Shown: positions 24,607-32,450 of the stretch, piece by piece
How the letters are laid out: each line of letters begins with the position of its first letter
Numbering within the stretch: the first letter of the stretch is position 1
Assembly: GCF_000204415.1 (NCBI RefSeq)
Contig: NC_015416.1
Span: forward strand, 2,604,001 to 2,668,000
Length of the DNA stretch: 64,000 nucleotides
Source of the DNA: Methanothrix soehngenii GP6
GTDB taxonomy: Archaea; Halobacteriota; Methanosarcinia; Methanotrichales; Methanotrichaceae
Reading direction: 5' to 3'
Position numbers and translations under genes: made by a program
Notes under the pieces: generated by a model
Told to the model about the DNA's origin: nothing
The model's input: the letters and a program-made list of their open reading frames with translations, nothing else
The model's database searches: none

Positions 24607-26403
24607 TTAATAATAATACCATATGCTTCTGTAATCCTCCGGGTTCTCGCCTCTTTTGATCAGCCTCTGAAGGTATCGGTGAATGGAGACATCCGTGTAG
24701 ATGTAGGGCAACACCCTGGCTATGTTCTTCTCCCAGGGAAGGAAGGAGTATACCCTTCGCCCCTCAGAGGTAATGCCAATCAGCTCATGATTCTGCCAGG
24801 CCCGAAGGTGGTCCTTGCCCAGCCCCGGGACATTGAATACCGGCTCATCGGTGCGGAATATGCCCGGAAGCAGCCTTGCCTCTTCCTTGCGCTCCTGCAG
24901 GATGCGAGCTATGGGAACAGCATAGTCCTCCATCTCCGTCTTGCCCTTCATATTAAAGGTATAATAGGGGTCCACTCCGATCTGTTTCAAGATAATCCTC
25001 AGAGACGACGTCTCAAATTTGCGGCTGTTGGCAAAGGTGAAGACCTGCTGGTTATAGATCTCAATTCCCGTCTTCTTCACCCTTATTATCGCGGCCAGCG
25101 TCTCTGGTGTCACCTCATAGGGATGCATGAAATGAGTCACCAGGCAGAGGTTTCTCCTTCCAAGCTCCTGGTAGCTGCCCAAGATCTCGCAGAGCTCTTC
25201 GGTGAGCCTCTGGGGGACAGTAGCTGGCGTCCTGCTGGCCACTCTTATGCTCTTCAGGTGAGGGATCTGGGAGAGCCTGTTCAGGATCCTGTCGATCAAC
25301 GAGTCATCCATCACCAGGGGGTCTCCACCGGTTAGAAGGACATCCATCATCTCTTCATGCTCATAAAACCAATCTATTGCCGCCTCGATCTTCTCCATTG
25401 GAGCGAGGGCGGAGGCCATGAGAGGAGAAGAGATCTCCCAGTTGCGCTGGCAGTAGACGCAGATCTGCGGGCAAGACTCATAGGGCTTAACAATGGCCAC
25501 CCGGGGGTAGCGTCGGGTTATCAGATCTATGGGAGAAGTGTCCCTCTCCCTCATGAAGTCGAAGGCCCACTTCTTGTCCTTTCTGTGGGCGATCATATTC
25601 TCCACATAGCTGAGCGGAGGAAAGACCTGCCTGCGAACAGCATAATCCATGTCAGAGGGCTCTTTGTCCATTAGATGGAGATAATGGGGAGTAACGCCGA
25701 AAGGCACATGGTTCTCCAGGGCCAGTCTGATGGATGCTTCATGCTCTTCGTCTAATTTTATTGCTCTTTTGATTGTTTCTAATCCCTGAATATCTTTAAA
25801 AACATGCCGAAATTGCCATCGCCAATCCTGCCAATCATCCTCGTTGGAGTTGAGGATATCCAGGATCCTCCTTCTATTCTCATCTCGCTTTTCGATAATG
25901 CCCGGATCGAGGCCCGATTTATACCTTGACAGGTATCTGTCCATTCGCTCTCCCATTTGGTCCAGGTAATCGGAGCGCATCACTCCTGCGGTCCGGCCCT
26001 CAAATTCATCGAAATTCGGTATGTCTATTCCTTCCATCAATCGGGAAGGATATACATCCGCCTTCATTTTCAGCGCTTTAAAGAAATGGGCGAACTCATC
26101 GATGAAGTCGTCACCAACGTCAGAATCACCATCGGTGGCCGCCTTCCAGAGGTTTTCCAGGGAAGAGGTGCCGGAGATGCGTTCATTTTTCGGAGATATT
26201 ACATTCTTGAGTGTTCGTATGGCTTCTTTGAAAAGAACGTAATCCCATGTCTCGATCTCACTTACATCGCATGCATAAGTCCATTCTCTGGCCTCGATGT
26301 ATCGAGCCACCTTATTGCGGGCGCTTTCTAACGATTTGCTCTCCTTGAGCAGCACATACAGCTCTGGTGCTGCGTCCCAGCATGTATCCCATCTCGCAGT
26401 CAT
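24607..26403 (-). CDS. KamA-family radical SAM aminomutase-like protein
   Basis: This 598-residue protein has a radical SAM core with C-x3-C-x2-C (SCPQICVYCQRN) near residue 315, then LLTGGDPL and the KamA-type PLP-lysine region. Overall it resembles lysine 2,3-aminomutase (about 420 residues) with an extra helical N-terminal domain of about 200 residues; the core starts near TPHYLHLMDKEPSDMDYAVR. True AblA makes beta-lysine for the osmolyte N-epsilon-acetyl-beta-lysine together with the acetyltransferase AblB. No ablB is adjacent, and this longer form may act on another amino acid. A MITE copy lies upstream, about 140 bp before the start codon. Confidence 0.87.
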   Translation of the reverse strand: MTARWDTCWDAAPELYVLLKESKSLESARNKVARYIEAREWTYACDVSEIETWDYVLFKEAIRTLKNVISPKNERISGTSSLENLWKAATDGDSDVGDDFIDEFAHFFKALKMKADVYPSRLMEGIDIPNFDEFEGRTAGVMRSDYLDQMGERMDRYLSRYKSGLDPGIIEKRDENRRRILDILNSNEDDWQDWRWQFRHVFKDIQGLETIKRAIKLDEEHEASIRLALENHVPFGVTPHYLHLMDKEPSDMDYAVRRQVFPPLSYVENMIAHRKDKKWAFDFMRERDTSPIDLITRRYPRVAIVKPYESCPQICVYCQRNWEISSPLMASALAPMEKIEAAIDWFYEHEEMMDVLLTGGDPLVMDDSLIDRILNRLSQIPHLKSIRVASRTPATVPQRLTEELCEILGSYQELGRRNLCLVTHFMHPYEVTPETLAAIIRVKKTGIEIYNQQVFTFANSRKFETSSLRIILKQIGVDPYYTFNMKGKTEMEDYAVPIARILQERKEEARLLPGIFRTDEPVFNVPGLGKDHLRAWQNHELIGITSEGRRVYSFLPWEKNIARVLPYIYTDVSIHRYLQRLIKRGENPEDYRSIWYYY

Positions 26404-26540
26404 GTCATGTGTTCTTCTTGCCGCATTTTACTTTAATTTTTCTTAGATATGGAGTCTTTAAGAAAGCATCATATTTATATAAAAATTCATATGCAATGCC
26501 CGACCAAGGCCAAGAAGATCAAGTAAAGATCACATTTTTG

Positions 26541-26700
26541 GGCTCCTCGCTATCTAGAATGGGTGAACTTGAATCGCAAAAACTCTATGTCTCAGTGCCT
26601 CTATGGTAAACCGCGATGCTCTAACCCAACCACAGAGACACAGAGGAACAGAGGCTATAATCTCTGCCCGGACCTCACCCACATAATTCAGCGAAGAGCC
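26541..26700. mobile_element. MITE copy 1, with 8-bp target duplication
   Basis: This 160-bp element has imperfect terminal inverted repeats: GGCTCCTCGCT at the left and GGCTCTTCGCT (reverse complement) at the right, with similarity continuing through TGGGTGA to about 30 bases. It is flanked by perfect 8-bp direct repeats CATTTTTG at 26533-26540 and 26701-26708. The interior has no open frame of note and carries CCACAGAG/CACAGAGG motifs shared with the copies at 32264, 43876 and 47380. These are the hallmarks of a non-autonomous transposon. The GGCTCTTC ends and AT-rich 8-bp target recall ISL3-family elements (inference). Confidence 0.88.
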
Positions 26701-26750
26701 CATTTTTGCAGCCCGGAGTCATTCGCTCCCGATGTGGTTAATGAATATTT

Positions 26751-27755
26751 TCATTTATGCTCAAAAGGGGAATGATCAAAAGATGAATTATCGAGAGACG
26801 AATGATCTATAGATGATCTCTGAAGGCCAGTATCAGGAAACCTGGCTATTTCGATGCTCTCCGAAGCTATTCTTATTCCTTCTGATCTCTGTATCTCCTC
26901 CAGGATTCTTCTGCTGATTTTGGTTCTTAAGATCCTTCTCTGCCTGGCTGGAGCCACATATCTTGCCGTCAATTCGATCCAGTTGTCAGTGAGCTTAAAG
27001 AAGATCCCCGGATCGGTTGAGCTTTTTAAGATGTAATACTTTCTTTGCATATGGGATATCTCCTCTTCAGCGTACTCTTTCATCATATGCGTCTCCTGGA
27101 TGACGATATCCATGATCAATGATTCAGCAGCTCTCCAATCGCTGTCATAGCTTATTGGGAGGGTTATCTCATCCCACACAAAGCTAAAGTCTTTAGTATA
27201 ATTATTCACAGCATTGGATAATACCAGAAAGTTGGGCAGAGAGGAGAGCCTGCCGGTATGCTGATCTGAGGAAACCCATTCGCTCATCTCCATGATGGTG
27301 GTATGGAGCAAATTGATATCTATTACATCCCCTTTCTTTCCTGCTACCTCTATCCTATCTCCAACTTTATAGATGCTATTGAACATGATCACCAGCCCAC
27401 CCACTAGGTTCTTTGCCACATCCTGAATGGAGATGGTAAATGCGGCTGCCACCAGGCCGAATCCTAGCAGCAGAGTTCTTATATCTTCCACCCAAATAAT
27501 CCAAATAATAATAAAATTAATTAATAAATATATGGAATAGAGCATCTTTGAGAAATAATATCTTTTATCGGTGGAGGTGAAATTTTTGATGATACGATCT
27601 TCCAGAAGTACTCGGAATACGATATAGATCATCAAAATCGCTATGATAGTGATGATTGTGCGGTTGATATAGCTACTCTGATAAATAAATGTAGTAAGCC
27701 ACAGCACAAATGCGAAGACCGCCAGGGATGCGGGGATAAACCAGCTTCGAGCCAT
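26751..27755 (-). CDS. MscS-type mechanosensitive channel
   Basis: This 334-residue protein has three to four hydrophobic helices in the first 130 residues and a pore-lining helix followed by the MscS core (LVAAAFTISIQDVAKNLVGG, VGDRIEVAGKKGDVIDI, LPNFLVLSNAVNNY), then the cytoplasmic vestibule. The last 18 residues are a Ser/Asp/His-rich tail. It opens under membrane tension and lets ions out on osmotic downshock. It lies 90 bp behind trkH on the same strand, so potassium uptake and emergency release may be expressed together. Confidence 0.92.
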   Translation of the reverse strand: MARSWFIPASLAVFAFVLWLTTFIYQSSYINRTIITIIAILMIYIVFRVLLEDRIIKNFTSTDKRYYFSKMLYSIYLLINFIIIWIIWVEDIRTLLLGFGLVAAAFTISIQDVAKNLVGGLVIMFNSIYKVGDRIEVAGKKGDVIDINLLHTTIMEMSEWVSSDQHTGRLSSLPNFLVLSNAVNNYTKDFSFVWDEITLPISYDSDWRAAESLIMDIVIQETHMMKEYAEEEISHMQRKYYILKSSTDPGIFFKLTDNWIELTARYVAPARQRRILRTKISRRILEEIQRSEGIRIASESIEIARFPDTGLQRSSIDHSSLDNSSFDHSPFEHK

Positions 27756-27845
27756 GAGGATATCGTCCTTGACTATTTTAAGAGGATCAAAGTATATATC
27801 AGTATCATCTCTATCCTCATCCAGTCTATTCCTTCCTATACCTCT

Positions 27846-29453
27846 CTAATCCGACCAGGTCTCGGGCAAGAACATCAGTACCACGGGAAGGATCTCCAGC
27901 CGGCCGATGTACATACAAAACGTGGCCAGAACCTTTCCGGATTCGGATATAGCATTGAAATCCATTGCCACCACCCCGAATCCCGGACCCACAACACCAA
28001 GACAGCATGCTGCTGCGGAAATAGCAGATAAGGAACCAAACTGGGGGTTTGATGCCTCGGTGATGGAAAAGGCAACGGCTGCAAGGATGAAGATCATTAC
28101 ATACAGCTGAATAAAAAGAATAACGGACTTGACTGTATTCTCCTTGACCACCTTATCTGCCATCCTTATGGTGATAACTGCCTTTGGGTGGAGGCTTCGG
28201 ATCAGCTCAGCGTGCACATATTTCAGGACTATCAGCACCCTTCCCACCTTCATTCCTCCTCCTGTCGATCCTGTGCATCCACCAATTATCATCAATAGCA
28301 TCAGGACGAGCTTTGCTGCCAGGGACCAGGAGTCATAATTGAAGTTGTTCACAAAGCCGGTGGTGGTCATAGTGGTGATCACCTGAAATACGGATGAGCG
28401 AAGGGCATCGAAGAAGCCTCCCGGTATTTGCCCGAAGATCATCAATATAATAATCGAAATAAACACTATTATGATATAGAACCTGAACTCTGCATCTCTG
28501 ATCAGATAATTTAAATTTTTCTTTAGTATAATCTGATGATATATGATGAAATTGGTTCCTCCGAGCAAGAGAAAGATGCAGATGATGGCCTCCACCAGAA
28601 TGCTATTGTATTCCGCAATACTGTAGGCCCTTGGGGAAAAACCTGCAGTTGAAATGCTTGAAAATGATGTGCATAGGGAGTCATAGACCGGGAGGCCTGC
28701 TGCCACTAGCAGCAGAGCTTCCATTCCTGTCAATCCAAGATAAATCCCCCAGAAGGCTTTAGCCGTGCTCTTAACCCTGGGTGTCAGCGCCTCTTTCATA
28801 AGGCCCAGGCCCTCAACGGAATAAAGCTCTCTTCCTGCCACGCCCAGATTGGGAAGAATGGCGATGAACAGCAGGATTATACCCATACCGCCCAGGAACT
28901 GGGAGAAAGATCTCCAGAATAGAAGGCCGAAGTAGGTTTCCTTTATAGTGAGAAGATCGATAAAATTCAGTGTCAGGCCGAAATCGAGCTCGATTATCCC
29001 TATAGGGGACCAGTGGATAAGCTGATGTGTGGTTCTCTCTACGAGTGCATAGGCCAGGCTGCTATGCACTGCCTCCTTGCTTAGAGTCCAATAGTGCTGT
29101 GAATCATACTCGCTGAGGATGGTAGCTCCCGTTGTAGTAAAACCGGACATCGATTCAAAGAATGCATCGACCAGCCCCAATCCCAGCAGCAAGTAGGGAA
29201 GAGCTCCGATCAGCCCTGCCATGAGCCAGCCGAATGAGACGGCAGCAAATGCATCCTTACGTCCCATATCGGATTTCTCCCCAAAATGCTTCAGGATCAG
29301 GCCGACGATAATTGCCAGAAGAGAGCTGATGCCAAAGGCCACCACCCCCAGGGGCTCCTTGTAGATGGCGGAGACGATTCCTGGTATGAGCATAAGTGTA
29401 CCCAGCAGCATAGCCAGCATGCCCAGGATCCTCAGGATGATCCTTATCTTCAT
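27846..29453 (-). CDS. trkH: TrkH-type potassium uptake channel subunit
   Basis: This membrane subunit of a Trk/Ktr potassium transporter has about 535 residues. Four pore-loop repeats are visible, among them MSGFTTTGATIL, SISTAGFSP, TTMTTTGFVNN and AAACCLGVVGPGF, corresponding to the selectivity-filter glycines. The start at 29453 (MKIRIILRILGM) follows the family; in-frame starts exist upstream at 29495 (ATG) and 29513 (TTG). The regulatory TrkA subunit is not in this window. The MscS gene follows directly. Confidence 0.9.
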   Translation of the reverse strand: MKIRIILRILGMLAMLLGTLMLIPGIVSAIYKEPLGVVAFGISSLLAIIVGLILKHFGEKSDMGRKDAFAAVSFGWLMAGLIGALPYLLLGLGLVDAFFESMSGFTTTGATILSEYDSQHYWTLSKEAVHSSLAYALVERTTHQLIHWSPIGIIELDFGLTLNFIDLLTIKETYFGLLFWRSFSQFLGGMGIILLFIAILPNLGVAGRELYSVEGLGLMKEALTPRVKSTAKAFWGIYLGLTGMEALLLVAAGLPVYDSLCTSFSSISTAGFSPRAYSIAEYNSILVEAIICIFLLLGGTNFIIYHQIILKKNLNYLIRDAEFRFYIIIVFISIIILMIFGQIPGGFFDALRSSVFQVITTMTTTGFVNNFNYDSWSLAAKLVLMLLMIIGGCTGSTGGGMKVGRVLIVLKYVHAELIRSLHPKAVITIRMADKVVKENTVKSVILFIQLYVMIFILAAVAFSITEASNPQFGSLSAISAAACCLGVVGPGFGVVAMDFNAISESGKVLATFCMYIGRLEILPVVLMFLPETWSD

Positions 29454-29656
29454 TATGTCGAGAGATCGGTTAAGGATGTTAATAACAATTGCCATATCCG
29501 TCTGATATAACAAAGGAGAAGAGAAGGAGACCGTATAAGAATTCCTGATCTTGGATTATTTTTTTAAAGGATTGCAACCATAGCGCGGAAAGGCCTTTCA
29601 TCGGGCAAGGTCTTTTCTAATTGGATATATAAAAAAGATTTTAAAATTCAATTTAC

Positions 29657-30064
29657 TTAGGCTCTTCTCAGAGCTATGAAGGCTACAGCCAGGAATCCTA
29701 AGGCGGCAAGCGCTGCTGCAAATCCTGGTACCTTTTCTGCTGCTTCCTCTGCCTTCTGGGCAGCCTCATCTACCTTTTCTGCTGCTTGGCTAGCTTCTTC
29801 GGCTTTCTGCTCGACCTTCTCTGCTGCTTTAGTTATGTTTTCTGCTGCAGTGGTGTTGGCGGTCAGATTCTCCACATGCTCAGCGGCAGATTTGAGATCT
29901 GCTGTTGCGTTCTCCGTTAGCTGTGCCGCTATTTCCACCTGTTTTGCAGACTCTTCCACTTGCATAGCTGCCTCAGCAACTTTGTCAGTCTCCTCTGCGC
30001 TTGCAGTTGTAACTGCAACCAACAGCATTAATGCTGCTGCTAAGATCACCACAACATTCTTCAT
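29657..30064 (-). CDS. PGF-CTERM secreted coiled-coil protein
   Basis: This 135-residue protein has a signal peptide (MKNVVVILAAALMLLVAVTT, cut near ASA), an Ala/Glu/Lys/Val-rich amphipathic helix of about 90 residues with a heptad-like pattern and N-glycosylation-type NAT/NTT sites, then PGFAAALAALGFLAVAFIALRRA-type tail. The PGF motif, hydrophobic stretch and terminal arginines form the PGF-CTERM signal, which archaeosortase A cleaves to attach the protein to the membrane lipid. It should be an abundant surface-exposed coiled coil; its partner is unknown. Confidence 0.8.
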   Translation of the reverse strand: MKNVVVILAAALMLLVAVTTASAEETDKVAEAAMQVEESAKQVEIAAQLTENATADLKSAAEHVENLTANTTAAENITKAAEKVEQKAEEASQAAEKVDEAAQKAEEAAEKVPGFAAALAALGFLAVAFIALRRA

Positions 30065-30753
30065 GCTTTTGCCTCAGTGTTTTGCGCGAAACCACGAAGA
30101 CGGTTGTATATATATCTAATGAATGATGTATGCTCAAAGTTTGGACTGGAGTTATTTTTATTAGATAAATATATTTTATTGTGGGCTTTTATGTTAAATT
30201 TTCTTGGTAGAAGCAGGTGGAAACAAGGCATTTATTTTGCCAGAAAACCTTAGGCTCATGGGAATGCCATCCAATAGAGTTTATTTTTAATTTTTATATA
30301 CATATAGATTAATCTCAGCCTGCTCGCTGCGTCAAAGAGAGGATGGGCCATATTCCTGAGAAGGACAGACTGAGGATAAGAATAAGGATGAGAATAAAAC
30401 CAGCCTTGAGGAAATGGGGATTAATGCGCAAAAAAGACATCCTGCGCATATCTTGATACCCTCGTGCATATACTGCTCACATTTGAACATCGCGAAAGCA
30501 AGAGGATCGGATCTTCCTTTATGGAGATGGAATGATATGATGCAAAAGTGATGGAATTTGCTTATGCAACAGGGTGATGGATATTGTTTACGGAACAGAG
30601 AGATGGAGATTAGTGATGCAGCAGAGTGACGGAACAGGTTGATGGAGCTAGGGCTCTGGCAATGGAAATCAGCCTTTTGAGCAGATAGGGCCGAATCGCC
30701 GATCACTCAATCCAGGAGGAGATTTGGGCCGGTCGGCCTCTCTTATTATGATT
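30065..30753. other. Gene-free stretch containing a tandem repeat
   Basis: These 689 bases hold no recognised gene. The part next to the PGF-CTERM gene (30100-30310) is AT-rich and holds its promoter. The part 30524-30651 consists of degenerate 26-bp tandem repeats. An open frame on the minus strand across 30332-30706 has an amino-acid make-up unlike real proteins and is not called. Confidence 0.5.
30548..30651. repeat. Degenerate 26-bp tandem repeat, four units
   Basis: Units starting at 30548, 30574, 30600 and 30626 share the pattern GTGATGGA(N)TT-GC-N-AACAG with exact 26-base spacing; a weaker unit precedes near 30522. Because 26 is not a multiple of three, the repeat is not coding in one frame. 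Confidence 0.65.
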
Positions 30754-31215
30754 TCAATCATAATTCCTGGCAAATTCCTCATCTGACATGGTGAAAAGGA
30801 TGATAGCATCATATATGCTAAGAGCGAGTGTTATGGCAAATCCGATTGCCGTCAGGCTAATCAGGATATATATTATTCCCATCTTTATGCTTCCAAGATA
30901 GAACTTATGCGCTCCAGCTATCCCCAAAAACAGGGCAAGCAATGCGGCAGTGATTCTGCTTCGTCCCTCATTGGCCGGGCGGGGGAGATGCTTTATCCGC
31001 AGGCCGCAAATGGGGCATATCTTGGCCGCATTATCGATGCAGGATTTGCATTCAGGACAAATCATTGCAGTCTTGACAAGAATCTTCTCTCCTCCGGCAT
31101 TCTCTCCATCTTCAGAGCCACCAATATTCTCGCTGTCTTCATTCAAGGCCACAACCTCATCTGCACGGATGATCTGATTTCTCCTTCTCCGCCTAAATAT
31201 GTTGCTGCTGGACAA
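30754..31215 (-). CDS. Zinc-ribbon and TM2-domain membrane protein
   Basis: This 153-residue protein has a charged N-terminus, a zinc ribbon near 53-73 (CPECKSCIDNAAKICPICG), then the TM2 domain: a first helix (ITAALLALFLGIAGAHKFYLG) with the characteristic GAHKFYLG turn, and a second helix. TM2 proteins are small membrane proteins without known reaction. It is divergent from the zinc metallopeptidase gene, with a shared 112-bp region. Confidence 0.85.
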   Translation of the reverse strand: MSSSNIFRRRRRNQIIRADEVVALNEDSENIGGSEDGENAGGEKILVKTAMICPECKSCIDNAAKICPICGLRIKHLPRPANEGRSRITAALLALFLGIAGAHKFYLGSIKMGIIYILISLTAIGFAITLALSIYDAIILFTMSDEEFARNYD

Positions 31216-31327
31216 GCCGCTGTACTGGCTCCATTATTTCAGCGAAAGCATCATTTATTATCATTCATCGATGAGATCATTTAAGAGCATCCAATATCAT
31301 TTGAGGTAGTTTGCAGGAGATTGATGA

Positions 31328-32188
31328 ATGAAGTGGCGCACGGGCAGAAAGAGCGAGAATATTGAGGATCGCAGATCCTCTGGAATTTCTGGCAAGGCTG
31401 CAGGGGGCATCGGAGGTCTTGGGATTTTGTTGCTCCTTCTCATATCCATGTTTTTAGGAGTGGATCCCGGTCAGATCATCCAGGGAATAGACTCAACCGG
31501 AGCCTCAAGTCAGGGGTCACAGATGTCGACGGAGGAGCAGAACGAGAGTGCTGAGTTCGTATCTCTAGTCCTGGGCGATACAGAAGCTACCTGGAGCGAT
31601 ATCTTTGCCGAGGACCTGGGCCGAACCTACATAGAACCAAAGCTGGTTCTATTTTCCGGCGGTGTGCAGTCTGCTTGCGGACAGGCTAGCTCTCAGGTGG
31701 GGCCATTTTACTGTCCCAGCGACCAGAAGGTCTATCTCGATCTTGAATTTTTAAAAGAACTCCAGGATAGACTGGGAGCTACAGGAGACTTTGCTCAGGC
31801 CTATGTCATATCTCATGAGGTCGGCCACCATGTTCAGACCCTCACTGGCACCCTGCAATACGTGGATACGATGAATAAGAGGGTGAGCCAGAAGGAGGCC
31901 AATGAGCTATCGGTAGCCTTGGAACTCCAGGCTGACTGTTATGCCGGTGTTTGGGCCAATCGCGCATCCCAGCAGGACCTCATTCTTGAGCCAGGGGATA
32001 TCGAAGAGGGCCTCAACGCCGCCAGCGCCGTAGGAGACGACCGCCTGCAGAAGCAGTCACAGGGATATGTGGTGCCTGACTCCTTCACCCATGGCACATC
32101 TGCCCAGCGGGTGGCATCCTTCAGAAAAGGACTTGAGTCTGGGGATTTATTTGCATGTGACAGCTCTCTGCTTCCGCCGGTAAAATAA
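31328..32188 (+). CDS. Neutral zinc metallopeptidase, YpfJ family
   Basis: This 286-residue protein has one N-terminal membrane helix (about 32-45, GGLGILLLLLISMFLG) and an external domain with the HExxH motif in VISHEVGHHVQ and a downstream ELQADCYAGVW, the third-ligand glutamate region. The pattern, including FYCPSDQKVYLDL, is that of the YpfJ/putative neutral zinc metallopeptidase family, common in bacteria and rare in archaea, so transfer is likely. It may clip surface proteins. A truncated MITE follows its stop by about 75 bp. Confidence 0.88.
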   Translation: MKWRTGRKSENIEDRRSSGISGKAAGGIGGLGILLLLLISMFLGVDPGQIIQGIDSTGASSQGSQMSTEEQNESAEFVSLVLGDTEATWSDIFAEDLGRTYIEPKLVLFSGGVQSACGQASSQVGPFYCPSDQKVYLDLEFLKELQDRLGATGDFAQAYVISHEVGHHVQTLTGTLQYVDTMNKRVSQKEANELSVALELQADCYAGVWANRASQQDLILEPGDIEEGLNAASAVGDDRLQKQSQGYVVPDSFTHGTSAQRVASFRKGLESGDLFACDSSLLPPVK

Positions 32189-32263
32189 GAGCATGAGGAG
32201 AGATCAAAATAAGAGAGGGATGAAATTCGAGCCCTCCTGATTTCTTTTTTTCTTTTGTCTTAA

Positions 32264-32379
32264 GGCCTCTGTTCCTCTGCGCCTCTGCTGTTGGGTCAGA
32301 GCATCGCGTTTCACCACTAAGGCGAAGAGATACAGAGATTTTGCGATTCAGGTTCACCCATGCTAAATGGCGAGGAGCC
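32264..32379. mobile_element. MITE copy 2, truncated
   Basis: From GGCCTCTGTTCCTCTG onward this 116-bp stretch matches MITE copies 1 and 4 closely, through TTGGGTCAGAGCATCGCG and GAGATACAGAGATTTTGCG to the terminal repeat ATGGCGAGGAGCC. The opposite end (GGCTCTTCGCTGAATTAT) is absent, so no target duplication can be found. It is in the same orientation as the copy at 47380 and reversed relative to the one at 26541. Confidence 0.8.
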
Positions 32380-32450
32380 GTTCCATAAGCCAAGCTGCCG
32401 TGAGCTACAGAGAACGGACCTGCAGTGCTGGGGCGCAGGGGTAGAGAGGG

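Noticed and set aside
30548-30651. CRISPR array
   Set aside because: Repeat units are contiguous and degenerate with no unique spacers; no cas genes are present. No other array is seen in the window.
30332-30706. Minus-strand open frame of 124 codons across the tandem repeat
   Set aside because: It spans a degenerate 26-bp repeat in shifting frame and has no protein-like features.
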